Assembly: GCA_902388495.1 (NCBI GenBank) | Contig: CABMPP010000008.1 | Location: 62,001-126,000 of the forward strand | Source of the DNA: an uncultured Bacteroides sp. | GTDB taxonomy: Bacteria; Bacteroidota; Bacteroidia; Bacteroidales; Bacteroidaceae | Reading direction: 5' to 3' | Length of the DNA: 64,000 nucleotides | Shown: in pieces, positions 1-7,499 of the stretch | Layout of the letters: each line of letters starts with the position of its first letter | How positions within the stretch are numbered: the stretch's first letter is position 1 | The notes under the pieces: model-generated | Database searches by the model: none | What the model saw: the letters and a program-made list of their open reading frames with translations, nothing else | What the model was told of the DNA's origin: nothing | Position numbers and translations under genes: made by a program

Positions 1-1983
1 TTGATTAGCGTACATCGGACTTATATCTTTGGTGATGGGCACCCAAAGGTCGGTAGGCATGGAGAAAGGGGTAGAAGAAAGTAGGTGCACATACTGCGCC
101 ATGCAGGTATAAGATGCTTTGGCGGAGAACCCTTGTCCCATATCGTAACGGGCAGACAGGCGCGGTTGCACTGAGAAGTAGCTTTTTCCTTGCGTGTGAA
201 ACAGCGATGTACGCACACCTGCATTCAAGCTGAGGTTACTGCCTATGTTGAAGTTGTCTTCGGCGTAAAGAGATACTTCCTGCCCGTGCATTTCCCGACT
301 GCTGCTTGTATTATAGAGTGTATCTTCCTGAAGGGTTCCGTCGTCTATATCCTGCACTTTCGAGGTGGAGATCCCGGGGCGGAAAGTATGGTAGATGTAT
401 TCCGCTCCGAACTTGATGTGGTGTTGCGGCACAGGTGTATAGTCAAAATCCATGCGTGCACTCCAGTCGCGGATGCCGGAACTGAATCGGGAAGTGTAGT
501 GGTACTGGTCGCGTATCTGATTACTGACCGTGTAAGTATCTTCCATATCTCCGTTCAGGCTCATCTCATAGTTATTGTACGAAAGGGTGGTATTGCAGAA
601 CAGTTTGCTGTTGAAGACATAGTTCCAGCGACCGTAGGCGATGGTGTTTCCCCAGTTCAGGTGGCTGTTGTCTCTGTAGTAACTTTGGTATGTGTTGTCA
701 TTTCCAGAGCTATTGCTGTCGTAGCTGTCGAAGTGATAATGGTCTTTCCCTTTGTAGAAGCTGAGGAAGAGGCGGCTGCGGTCGTTGAACTTGTGGTTCA
801 CTTTGGCGTTGACGTCATAGAAGTAATAGTTATATTTGTCGGCATAGGAACCGTCCTTGTCCACAATGAGGTTTTTGAAGAAAACCGTAGGGATGGCACG
901 TGCACTAAAACTGAAAGAGGTCCGTTCTTTCCAGATGGGCCCCTCGATGTGCAGTTTGTCCGTCAGCATACCGATGCTGAGTGCGCCATGGTAACGGTGC
1001 ATGTCTCCGTCGTTGGTACGCACGTCAACGATGGACGAGAGACGCCCGCCGTAGCGGGCGGGAAAGGAGCTCTTGAAGAGGGTGGTGTTCTTTACCGCTT
1101 CGGGTGTGAAGATGGAGAACACACCCAGCAGATGGTCGGCGTTGTACACCGGAATGCCGTCCAGCAGCACCAGATTCTGGTCGGGGCCGCCGCCACGCAC
1201 ATACATGCCCGCAAATCCCTCCATACCTGCCTGCACGCCCGGCATCAGCTGGATGGTTTTCAGCAAATCGGCTTCACCCAGTATGGAAGGAGTGTTGCGT
1301 ATCTGCGTCATCGGAATTTCGTGCGCTCCCATGGCGGTGCTCTGTATGCCGGCTTCGTGCTTGTCCGATAGCACCACCACTTCTGCCAGTTCGTTATTGC
1401 TGTTCAGGGGAATATTCAGCACGGTGTCCTTCGTCAATTCAAAGCGGCTGCGCCGGGTAGCATAACCCAAGTAAGAGAAAGTGAGTTCCGTCTCCCCCTC
1501 CGGCAGAGTGATGGTATAGAAACCGAAAGGATTGGTGGCAGTACCGGCGGAACGACGACTCTCAAAGATATTGGCACCAATCAGCGTCTCGGAAGACGCT
1601 CCGTCGGTCACGTATCCGCTGATAGTGAACTTACGGCTAACGGATTTCTGCGGCGCGGGCCGCTTGTACAGTAAGATATGCTTCCCGGAGATTTCGAACT
1701 CGATGGGCTCTTTCTCGAAAGCACGTTGCAATATCTCGCTGATAGTCTGTTGCTTTACTTCCAGACTGATACGCCGTGTCAGTTTCACTTCTTCTCCATA
1801 CACGAAGGAGAAGCCGGTGGCATTTTCCAGTTGTTTCACAAAACTTTCCAGCGTGGCATTGCGGATGTTGAGGCTTAGGCGTGTTTCTTTATTTTGTGCA
1901 TAGGCCGAAGTGTTTAAGATAACCACGCACATCAGGAGCACAGCTCTGATGTGGTGGTGTGAACAGATAGTAGAATAGTTCAT
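1..1983 (-). CDS. TonB-dependent outer-membrane receptor with STN and carboxypeptidase-like domains (3' end outside window)
   Basis: The first 661 residues are present and the end of the barrel lies beyond base 1. After a signal peptide ending in ...SAYAQ comes an STN domain (about 30-105, beginning TRLSLNIRNATLESFVKQL). A CarboxypepD_reg-like beta domain (about 118-200) and a plug follow, with EVVVLSDK, MYVRGGGPDQNLVLLDG and PARYGGRLSS, then barrel strands. STN domains pass a signal to an anti-sigma factor in FecA-type systems. The gene starts two bases after the stop of the anti-sigma gene, so the two are likely translated together. The SusC-style VGYGTxKK box is absent and no susD follows upstream, so this is a FecA-like/CarboxypepD-type receptor rather than a classical SusC. 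The substrate is unknown. The start at 1983 is the only one giving a signal peptide. Confidence 0.92.
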   Translation of the reverse strand, partial: MNYSTICSHHHIRAVLLMCVVILNTSAYAQNKETRLSLNIRNATLESFVKQLENATGFSFVYGEEVKLTRRISLEVKQQTISEILQRAFEKEPIEFEISGKHILLYKRPAPQKSVSRKFTISGYVTDGASSETLIGANIFESRRSAGTATNPFGFYTITLPEGETELTFSYLGYATRRSRFELTKDTVLNIPLNSNNELAEVVVLSDKHEAGIQSTAMGAHEIPMTQIRNTPSILGEADLLKTIQLMPGVQAGMEGFAGMYVRGGGPDQNLVLLDGIPVYNADHLLGVFSIFTPEAVKNTTLFKSSFPARYGGRLSSIVDVRTNDGDMHRYHGALSIGMLTDKLHIEGPIWKERTSFSFSARAIPTVFFKNLIVDKDGSYADKYNYYFYDVNAKVNHKFNDRSRLFLSFYKGKDHYHFDSYDSNSSGNDNTYQSYYRDNSHLNWGNTIAYGRWNYVFNSKLFCNTTLSYNNYEMSLNGDMEDTYTVSNQIRDQYHYTSRFSSGIRDWSARMDFDYTPVPQHHIKFGAEYIYHTFRPGISTSKVQDIDDGTLQEDTLYNTSSSREMHGQEVSLYAEDNFNIGSNLSLNAGVRTSLFHTQGKSYFSVQPRLSARYDMGQGFSAKASYTCMAQYVHLLSSTPFSMPTDLWVPITKDISPMYANQ

Positions 1984-1985
1984 GA

Positions 1986-2504
1986 TCAGTTAAGTTTGCT
2001 AGTAAGGGTAATAGTGTCGTTGGTTTGAGTATAGGTAAAGTTGCCTGCCACTTTCAGCAGGTCGAGAATATGCGTCAGACCTTCTTCCGAACTGAAGGTA
2101 CCCGTCATGCGGTAGTTCTTCAGGCTGTCTCCCTCGATGCGGATGGGCGTGCGGAATATTTCAGACAGTTGGCGGGTGATGTCCTCCAACGGCTGTTGGC
2201 TGAAGTAGAGCGTGTCCGGCAGGGAGACGGGCTTCGGAGCATGCGTTTCCATGGGGGCGGGCTGAGGCTTTGCAGGCTCGGGGGACAGGATATAATAGTA
2301 GGCTGCCCAACTGGCCACGCACAGTAGCACCACTGCCGCACTGCTTGCCACTCGCAACCAGAACATCCGCTTTTTGCGCTTGGCAAACAGCTGTTGTTCC
2401 AGCAGTTTCCAGCTGTTGCTTGCTGCAAAGCGTCCTCTGGGCGAGCGGGTAGAAGCTATCAGCTTGTTCAGTACTTTGTCGAAATTCTCGTTGTTTACCT
2501 TCAT
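1986..2504 (-). CDS. Short FecR-like anti-sigma factor
   Basis: This 172-residue protein has a basic cytoplasmic N-terminal part (1-47), one transmembrane helix (about 48-73, FWLRVASSAAVVLLCVASW), a proline-rich linker, and a periplasmic domain (about 97-170) of the DUF4974/STN type (LYFSQQPLEDITRQLSEIF, then a DTITLTSK end). Bacteroides FecR-family anti-sigma factors usually run to 300 residues or more and carry a FecR sensor domain between helix and DUF4974; that middle domain is missing here. The role is inferred from context: it lies between an ECF sigma gene and an STN-bearing TonB receptor and should hold the sigma factor at the membrane until the receptor signals. The anti-sigma activity of the N-terminal part is not recognisable from a motif. 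Confidence 0.82.
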   Translation of the reverse strand: MKVNNENFDKVLNKLIASTRSPRGRFAASNSWKLLEQQLFAKRKKRMFWLRVASSAAVVLLCVASWAAYYYILSPEPAKPQPAPMETHAPKPVSLPDTLYFSQQPLEDITRQLSEIFRTPIRIEGDSLKNYRMTGTFSSEEGLTHILDLLKVAGNFTYTQTNDTITLTSKLN

Positions 2505-2512
2505 TCTTTATT

Positions 2513-2932
2513 TTATTTGGCAACCAACTTTAGGGTCAGTTGCGTTTGTTTGGCTTCCGTATCTTGGGGCGAGCAGATAATGCGTATCTCCTCGCTCTGT
2601 TTTATCCGTTTCGGAAAGACAAGGATGCGCGCGGTTGCCGATTTCTTCTTTGCGGGGATTACCACTTTGGTATCAATCAGCCGGAACACGCCTTGTGCAC
2701 CTGGTTTCCATTTGCCGGTGAGTTTTACTTCCCGGTCTTTCTCACTCTTCTGGGCAGCAATGATTTTGATGCCGATTTCTTTTTCTTCCGTTTGTTTGTC
2801 GAACGTGTAGCTGTCGTTTACCTTGTCAAAACCGAGGTACTCGTCCGGATACTTGGCATTGTTGTCACTGCATGCGCTCAGGCTGAGCATGGCAAGCATA
2901 AGGCTTGCACCATAATAACATAAATTTCTCAT
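2513..2932 (-). CDS. Small lipoprotein of unknown function between sigma and anti-sigma genes
   Basis: This 139-residue protein has a type II signal peptide with lipobox LSAC and modified Cys21. The mature part is one beta-rich domain (YLGFDKVNDSYTFDK, EVKLTGKW, VIPAKKKSATARILVF) that resembles the DUF4843/Calx-beta-like lipoproteins found near Bacteroidetes surface loci; that assignment is tentative. It lies 8 bp before the anti-sigma gene and 94 bp after the ECF sigma gene on the same strand, so it is probably co-transcribed. No catalytic motif is visible. It may be a surface or periplasmic accessory of the receptor system, but no function can be named. Confidence 0.8.
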   Translation of the reverse strand: MRNLCYYGASLMLAMLSLSACSDNNAKYPDEYLGFDKVNDSYTFDKQTEEKEIGIKIIAAQKSEKDREVKLTGKWKPGAQGVFRLIDTKVVIPAKKKSATARILVFPKRIKQSEEIRIICSPQDTEAKQTQLTLKLVAK

Positions 2933-3026
2933 AAGTCTTTGTTCGTTTAGTTTTCTGTAAGTAAAGACAGGTGGTTTTGAGAAACTCCCTATATGCTATC
3001 ATGCAAAAGAATGTTAAGACAAAAAA

Positions 3027-3569
3027 CTACACCAGCAGACTTTCCTTTAATCGTGTCACTGCCTTCTGCAACTGTGCATCTACGGTCTTCACGCTGATAT
3101 CCAACTCTTCTGCTACTTGGGCATAGCTCTGCTTCTCTTCGCGTATGCGGATGAAGACCTCCCGGCAACGTTCGGGCAGGCGGTCCAGTGCCTTGACGTA
3201 GCGGGCAAAGAGTTCTTCACTGATGAGCGTGTCCTCCGGTGAGTCGGCCCGGTCGGTAGGTTCGGGAAGTTGTTCGGTGGAGAGGGTAGCGTGGCGGTTC
3301 TCCTTTTCCAGATAATTGAGCGAGGCATTCTTGGTGAGGATGAAGCAATAATCTTCTATGTTCTTCACCTCCGGCAACTTGGCGCGTTGCTCCCAAAGGC
3401 GCATGAAGACATCGAGTACGATCTCCTGCGCCCATTCTTCATGTTTCACGAAGTAGTAGGCGATACGGAACAAGCGGTCGTAGCACAGATCGTAGAAACC
3501 ATGGAACGCTTGTTCCGAGTTTTCCTCCTTCATTTGGCGCAAGTATCGTCTGACTTCTTGTTCGGTCAT
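3027..3569 (-). CDS. ECF-type RNA polymerase sigma factor
   Basis: This 180-residue protein has the two sigma-70 regions of the ECF group. Region 2 (about 20-90) includes FYDLCYDRLFRIAYYFVKHEEWAQEIVLDVFMRLWEQR. Region 4 (about 120-175) is the helix-turn-helix part with LPERCREVFIRI and SYAQVAEELDISVKTVDAQLQKA. Length and layout match Bacteroidetes FecI/RpoE-like factors. It begins a minus-strand set of sigma, lipoprotein, anti-sigma and TonB receptor and probably controls that set, being released when the receptor meets its substrate. A -7 type box lies just upstream at 3598-3605. Confidence 0.93.
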   Translation of the reverse strand: MTEQEVRRYLRQMKEENSEQAFHGFYDLCYDRLFRIAYYFVKHEEWAQEIVLDVFMRLWEQRAKLPEVKNIEDYCFILTKNASLNYLEKENRHATLSTEQLPEPTDRADSPEDTLISEELFARYVKALDRLPERCREVFIRIREEKQSYAQVAEELDISVKTVDAQLQKAVTRLKESLLV

Positions 3570-3597
3570 ACAGCCTCTTTAAGATAAGTAGTGGGCG

Positions 3598-3605
3598 CAA
3601 AGGTA
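3598..3605 (-). promoter_or_regulatory. Candidate -7 box for the ECF sigma gene
   Basis: The minus strand reads TACCTTTG, a match to the Bacteroides -7 consensus TAnnTTTG, 28 bp before the sigma start codon. I see no TTTG at the usual -33 distance, so the assignment rests on the -7 box and its position only. Confidence 0.5.
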
Positions 3606-3635
3606 AAACTTTTCGGTGAAATATCCTATATGTTA

Positions 3636-4766
3636 CTATTCTATGAACATTAAGTCGCTTATGATATCGTCTGAAACAAAAATACCTTCCCGCGTGAGGT
3701 AGAGATGATTATCCTGCATCTTCAGCTTGCCGCTTTTCAGATGCGGAGCAGCCATCTTCGTACAATATCCCTGCAATTCTGCACCGAACTTTTGTTTTAC
3801 TTCTTCCCGATCGACACCCCACTTGGTGCGGAGGGTGGTCATGATGTATTCGTTGTAGCGGGTCGTGGTGTCCAGATGTTCCGTCTCGAAGGCCCGCCGC
3901 CCAGCTTCTATGGAGCTGATATACTTTTCCAGTGAAGAAACGTTCCATTCCCTGCTTTCGGTGTCGAATGAATGTGCCGAAGGTCCGCACCCCAGGTAGG
4001 GAATGCCTTTCCAGTAAGAGGTGTTGTGGCGCGAGTACATGCCGGGCTTGCAGAAATTGGATATTTCGTAATGCTCGTATCCGGCGGCATCGAGTGTATC
4101 TATCAGGGTTGAGAAGAAGCGTACGCTGCTTTCTTCGTCCACTTCGCAGATGCGGTGCGCTTGCAGCATTTTGTAGATGCGGGTTCCTTCTTCGTAAGTC
4201 AGGTGATAGGCGGAGATGTGTTCTACGTTGAGGCTGACGGCTTGCTGAAGGTCGCGTTTCCAGCGCTCGTCCGTTTCGCCCGGCAGTCCGTAGATGAGGT
4301 CGATGCTGATATTGCGGAAGCCTGCCCGGCGGCAACGGCCTACGGCTTCGATGGCTTGTGTGGCGCTGTGGCGGCGGTTCAACAGTTGCAGGGTAGCGTC
4401 GTCAAAAGTCTGTATTCCCATGCTGATGCGGTTGAAGGGGAGGGTGCGCAGCATGGCTATGTATTCGTCCGTCAGGTCGTCGGGGTTGGCTTCGAGGGTG
4501 ATTTCCCGGACAGCTTCCATTCCATAGACTTCTGCGATGACGTCGAACACTTGCCTGAAGTCTTCTTCGGCAAGCTGCGAGGGCGTTCCGCCGCCCAGGT
4601 AGATGGTTTCTACGGGTTCGCCTTTCAGATATTCTTTGCGTGTTCTCAGTTCCCGACATAAAGCGCTGATATAGCGTTGCTTCAGGTCGCTACGGGTGGT
4701 GGAATAGAAGTCGCAGTAGATGCAACGCGTCTTGCAAAAGGGGATATGTATATAGATGCCTGCCAT
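3636..4766 (-). CDS. hemW: HemW-like radical SAM heme chaperone (coproporphyrinogen III oxidase-like)
   Basis: This 376-residue radical SAM enzyme has a cluster motif at the very N-terminus, Cys11-x3-Cys15-x2-Cys18, followed by Phe20 (CIYCDFY). The CxxxCxxCxF form is typical of HemW; true oxygen-independent coproporphyrinogen oxidases (HemN) have a fourth Cys. The SAM-binding GGGTPS box, the ISMGIQTFDD strand and the C-terminal HemN_C part (TRYNEYIMTTLRTKWGVD) are present, so the protein is full length. HemW proteins are heme-binding chaperones rather than oxidases. It is transcribed away from the GH16 gene and looks like a housekeeping gene next to the sugar locus. Confidence 0.93.
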   Translation of the reverse strand: MAGIYIHIPFCKTRCIYCDFYSTTRSDLKQRYISALCRELRTRKEYLKGEPVETIYLGGGTPSQLAEEDFRQVFDVIAEVYGMEAVREITLEANPDDLTDEYIAMLRTLPFNRISMGIQTFDDATLQLLNRRHSATQAIEAVGRCRRAGFRNISIDLIYGLPGETDERWKRDLQQAVSLNVEHISAYHLTYEEGTRIYKMLQAHRICEVDEESSVRFFSTLIDTLDAAGYEHYEISNFCKPGMYSRHNTSYWKGIPYLGCGPSAHSFDTESREWNVSSLEKYISSIEAGRRAFETEHLDTTTRYNEYIMTTLRTKWGVDREEVKQKFGAELQGYCTKMAAPHLKSGKLKMQDNHLYLTREGIFVSDDIISDLMFIE

Positions 4767-4788
4767 GATGCTTGAAGATTGTTTGCTG

Positions 4789-4796
4789 CAAAAGTA
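4789..4796 (-). promoter_or_regulatory. Candidate -7 box for hemW
   Basis: The minus strand reads TACTTTTG, matching TAnnTTTG, 22 bp before the hemW start. A TTTG on the minus strand at 4825-4822 is 25 bp further upstream, longer than the usual 19-20 bp spacing. Confidence 0.45.
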
Positions 4797-4825
4797 AGCT
4801 TTTGATGGGAGATAGCCATAGCAAA

Positions 4826-4987
4826 GATGCCTTTATAGGCATCGAAACTTAGAATAAAGGCTTTATTCTTATAAATAAAGCTTTGATTCGTACAAATAAA
4901 GGCTTTATTCTTAAGAATAAAACCTTTATTTATAGATTGCCTTGCACCTAAGAAGACTTTTCTTCCTATGAATACAGACTTTTCTTC
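4826..4987. repeat. Tandem palindrome array, 21-22 bp period (AATAAAG type)
   Basis: Four near-palindromic 15-mers start at 4853, 4874, 4895 and 4916, exactly 21 bp apart. They read AATAAAGGCTTTATT (first and third), AATAAAGCTTTGATT and AATAAAACCTTTATT, separated by 6-base linkers such as CTTATA and CTTAAG. A perfect palindrome GATGCC-TTTATA-GGCATC precedes them at 4826-4843. A 12-base repeat AGACTTTTCTTC follows at 4954 and 4976, again 22 bp apart. The array fills the 345-bp gap between hemW (minus) and the GH16 gene (plus), which holds no gene. It could be a set of protein-binding sites or a mobile palindromic repeat. Confidence 0.85.
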
Positions 4988-5061
4988 GTAGTGTCGGACA
5001 GAATGACTGATATTTCCCCCTTATTGAACGATGTGCGGTGCGCAAAGTATCATTAAAAGGG

Positions 5062-5069
5062 TAAATTTG
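5062..5069 (+). promoter_or_regulatory. Candidate -7 box for the GH16 gene
   Basis: TAAATTTG matches TAnnTTTG and lies 42 bp before the GH16 start codon. No TTTG lies at the expected -33 distance. This may be the promoter for the plus-strand glycosidase series. Confidence 0.45.
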
Positions 5070-5111
5070 CCACAATAACTAATATGTTGTTTATCTAAAT
5101 TAAGATTTTGT

Positions 5112-5984
5112 ATGCTACGAAAACACTGTAAAAGAAAGATCCTGTTCACGCTTTTGGCGTGTTGTGCTTTGACTTCTGTTTCTGCCCAGGAATGGAAGTT
5201 AGTTTGGAGTGATGAATTCAATCAGGAGGGTCGTTTGGATGATGCCACCTGGAACTACGAGAACGGCTATGCCCGCAATGAAGAAGACCAGTGGTATCAG
5301 CCGGACAATGCATCTTGCAAAGGCGGCAGCCTGATCATAGAAGCCCGGAAGGAGCATCGGAAGAATCCTTTGTACGAAGCCGGAAGCCGGGATTGGCGCA
5401 AGAAGCGCGAGTTCGTGGAATATAGCTCTTCGTCGGTGACTACTGCCGGTAAGTTTGAATTTTTGTACGGGCGCCTCGAAGTGCGTGCCAGGATTCCCGT
5501 TGCGGGAGGTGCCTGGCCTGCCATCTGGTTGCTGGGACGCGGCTTACCGTGGCCTTCGTGCGGAGAGATTGATGTGATGGAGTATTATCGCATCGGCGGT
5601 GTGCCGCACATCCTGGCTAATGCATGCTGGGGAGGCGACCAAGGGTATAATGCCGTCTGGAACAGCAAGAAGATTCCGTTTACCCATTTTACCGACCGCG
5701 ATCCTCATTGGGTGGACAAGTTTCACACCTGGCGCATGGATTGGGACGAAACGGCTATCAAGATTTATCTGGACGACGAGCTGCTGAATGATATTCCGTT
5801 GAGCAAAACTGTGAATGGCAGTAGTGCCGGTGAAGGAACGAATCCTTTTCACAAGCCGCAGTATATTTTGCTGAATCTTGCCATCGGCGGTATCAACGGC
5901 GGGAAGATTGATGACAAGGCAATGCCGATGAAGTACGAGGTGGATTATGTCCGGGTTTATCAAAAAGATGCTTCCGGTCGCTAA
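5112..5984 (+). CDS. GH16 family endo-beta-glycanase
   Basis: This 290-residue secreted enzyme has a signal peptide (to about residue 24, ...SVSAQ) and a single GH16 jelly-roll domain. The catalytic signature GEIDVMEY gives nucleophile Glu152, assisting Asp154 and acid/base Glu157. Flanking strands match the laminarinase-like GH16 group (WKLVWSDEFN, GAWPAIWLLG, MDWDETAIKIYLDDELL, LAIGG, YEVDYVRVYQK). Members cleave beta-1,3-glucan or, in arabinogalactan loci, the beta-1,3-galactan backbone. The neighbouring GH51, GH127, GH43 and GH105 genes favour the second reading, but the sequence does not decide it. No lipobox is seen, so it is probably periplasmic. It is the first gene of the series and is followed by a 258-bp gap. 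Confidence 0.93.
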   Translation: MLRKHCKRKILFTLLACCALTSVSAQEWKLVWSDEFNQEGRLDDATWNYENGYARNEEDQWYQPDNASCKGGSLIIEARKEHRKNPLYEAGSRDWRKKREFVEYSSSSVTTAGKFEFLYGRLEVRARIPVAGGAWPAIWLLGRGLPWPSCGEIDVMEYYRIGGVPHILANACWGGDQGYNAVWNSKKIPFTHFTDRDPHWVDKFHTWRMDWDETAIKIYLDDELLNDIPLSKTVNGSSAGEGTNPFHKPQYILLNLAIGGINGGKIDDKAMPMKYEVDYVRVYQKDASGR

Positions 5985-6117
5985 TCTGAGAGTGATTGAC
6001 TGATATTTTATCCTTTTTGAAAGGATTGTAGGTGTTCAGATAGCTTTAAAAGAGATATTTTTGCAACGATGTTTTTATTGAGAGGATAAATGGGAATTTA
6101 GCGGAGTATCTTAAATT

Positions 6118-6159
6118 CCTCCGCCTGAAAGGGGAGGTGCCCGCTTGCGGGCGGAGGGG
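6118..6159. repeat. REP-like extragenic palindrome
   Basis: Outer arms CCTCCGCC (6118-6125) and GGCGGAGG (6150-6157) enclose an inner hairpin GCCCGC-TT-GCGGGC (6139-6152) and a GGGGAGG that can also pair with the left arm. This very GC-rich nested palindrome sits in an AT-rich gap between two glycosidase genes. It looks like the single-copy extragenic palindromes scattered through many Bacteroidetes genomes. No transposase gene is nearby. Confidence 0.6.
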
Positions 6160-6242
6160 TTTGAGATACACTTGTTATCACACGCCCCTAAATTATCATT
6201 TATTCTCTTGAAAGATGAATTAAAACAAACTTAAATAATATC

Positions 6243-7499
6243 ATGAACATAGGTAAATGTTTGGGACTGCTCTTGGTAGTAGCCCTGTTGCTGCCCGCTC
6301 AGGAAGCCGCAGCTAAAAAGAGTAAGGAAAAGGAAGTGACGGACCGTGAACTCTGGACCGGTGTGCTTTATCAGATGGCCGCCCCGGTGCTCAGCAATAT
6401 GAGCGAGGGCAAGCTTCAGGAAAACATGTTGGTGGAACTGAGCCCCACCTGGGACGGACGGGACAAGCGCGTGACTTATATGGAATGCTTCGGCCGCCTG
6501 ATGGCAGGACTTGCTCCCTGGCTTTCGCTGCCCGATGACGATACCGCCGAAGGCGCACAACGCAAGCAACTGCGCGAATGGGCTTTGAAGAGCTACGCCC
6601 AAGCCGTAGACCCCGAAAGCAAGGACTATCTGCTTTGGCGCAAAGAAGGCCAGCCGCTGGTCGATGCTGCCTATGTGGCAGAGAGTTTCCTGCGTGGTTA
6701 TGAGGCACTTTGGTTGCCTTTGGACGATGTGACCAAGCAGCGTTATATCGAAGAGTTCACGCAACTGCGCCGTGTAGACCCGCCTTATACCAATTGGTTA
6801 CTGTTCTCGTCTACCGTAGAATGCTTCTTGAAGAAAGCCGGTGCCAAAACGGATTATTACCGCATCTCTTCCGCTCTGCGCAAAGTGGAAGAATGGTATG
6901 TGGGCGACGGTTGGTACAGCGACGGGCCGGGCTTTGCATTCGATTATTACAATAGTTTTGTACTCCATCCCATGTATGTGGAATGCCAGGAAGTGATGAC
7001 GGACGGCGGCAAGAAAGGCGGCTGGAACCTCAACTCCAAGAACTTCGACCGGGGCGTGAAACGCATGCAACGCTTCGGAATGATATTGGAACGCTTTATC
7101 TCCCCCGAAGGTGCTTTCCCGGTATTCGGCCGTTCCATTACCTACCGTACGGGTACGCTTCAGCCCCTTGCCCTGCTGGCATGGCGCGGCTGGCTGCCGG
7201 AAGAGTTGCCCAACGGACAAGTGCGTGCAGCTATGACCGCAGTCATCAAGCGGATGTTCGGAGACAACCGTAACTTCAATGAGAAGGGATTCCTGACGCT
7301 GGGCTTCAATGGCTCGCAACCTAAAATATCTGATTGGTACACTAATAACGGCAGCCTCTACATGGCCTCGTTGGCATTCTTGCCGTTAGGTCTGCCTGCC
7401 GACCATCCTTTCTGGACAGATGCTCCTCAATCGTGGACTTCGAAGAAGGCATGGGAAGGCGAAGACTTCCCCAAAGACCATGCTTACTATGAGAAATAA
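6243..7499 (+). CDS. DUF2264 domain protein (secreted)
   Basis: This 418-residue protein has a signal peptide (about 1-24, GLLLVVALLLPAQEAAA) and a DUF2264 domain over nearly the whole mature chain (YMECFGRLMAGLAPWL, WLLFSSTVECFLKKAG, WYSDGPGFAFDYYNSFVLHPM, GRSITYRTG). DUF2264 proteins are predicted to fold as an alpha/alpha toroid, as many uronic-acid hydrolases do, and occur in pectin and arabinogalactan loci; I know of no settled activity. Conserved Asp, Tyr and Arg residues in the WYSDGP and RSITYR strings are candidates for an active site. Its end overlaps the start of the next gene by 11 bp, which points to coupled translation with the BNR_4 protein. Confidence 0.88.
   Translation: MNIGKCLGLLLVVALLLPAQEAAAKKSKEKEVTDRELWTGVLYQMAAPVLSNMSEGKLQENMLVELSPTWDGRDKRVTYMECFGRLMAGLAPWLSLPDDDTAEGAQRKQLREWALKSYAQAVDPESKDYLLWRKEGQPLVDAAYVAESFLRGYEALWLPLDDVTKQRYIEEFTQLRRVDPPYTNWLLFSSTVECFLKKAGAKTDYYRISSALRKVEEWYVGDGWYSDGPGFAFDYYNSFVLHPMYVECQEVMTDGGKKGGWNLNSKNFDRGVKRMQRFGMILERFISPEGAFPVFGRSITYRTGTLQPLALLAWRGWLPEELPNGQVRAAMTAVIKRMFGDNRNFNEKGFLTLGFNGSQPKISDWYTNNGSLYMASLAFLPLGLPADHPFWTDAPQSWTSKKAWEGEDFPKDHAYYEK

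Noticed and set aside
190..1371. Long plus-strand open frame of 393 codons
   Set aside because: It is the opposite-strand shadow of the TonB receptor, whose frame shows clear family domains; the product has no recognisable fold.
1..1983. A third SusC transporter
   Set aside because: It has an STN domain, lacks the SusC box and has an ECF sigma/anti-sigma pair instead of a SusD partner.
7420..7488. Longer N-terminus for the BNR_4 protein
   Set aside because: It lies inside the DUF2264 gene and would place a basic stretch before the signal peptide.
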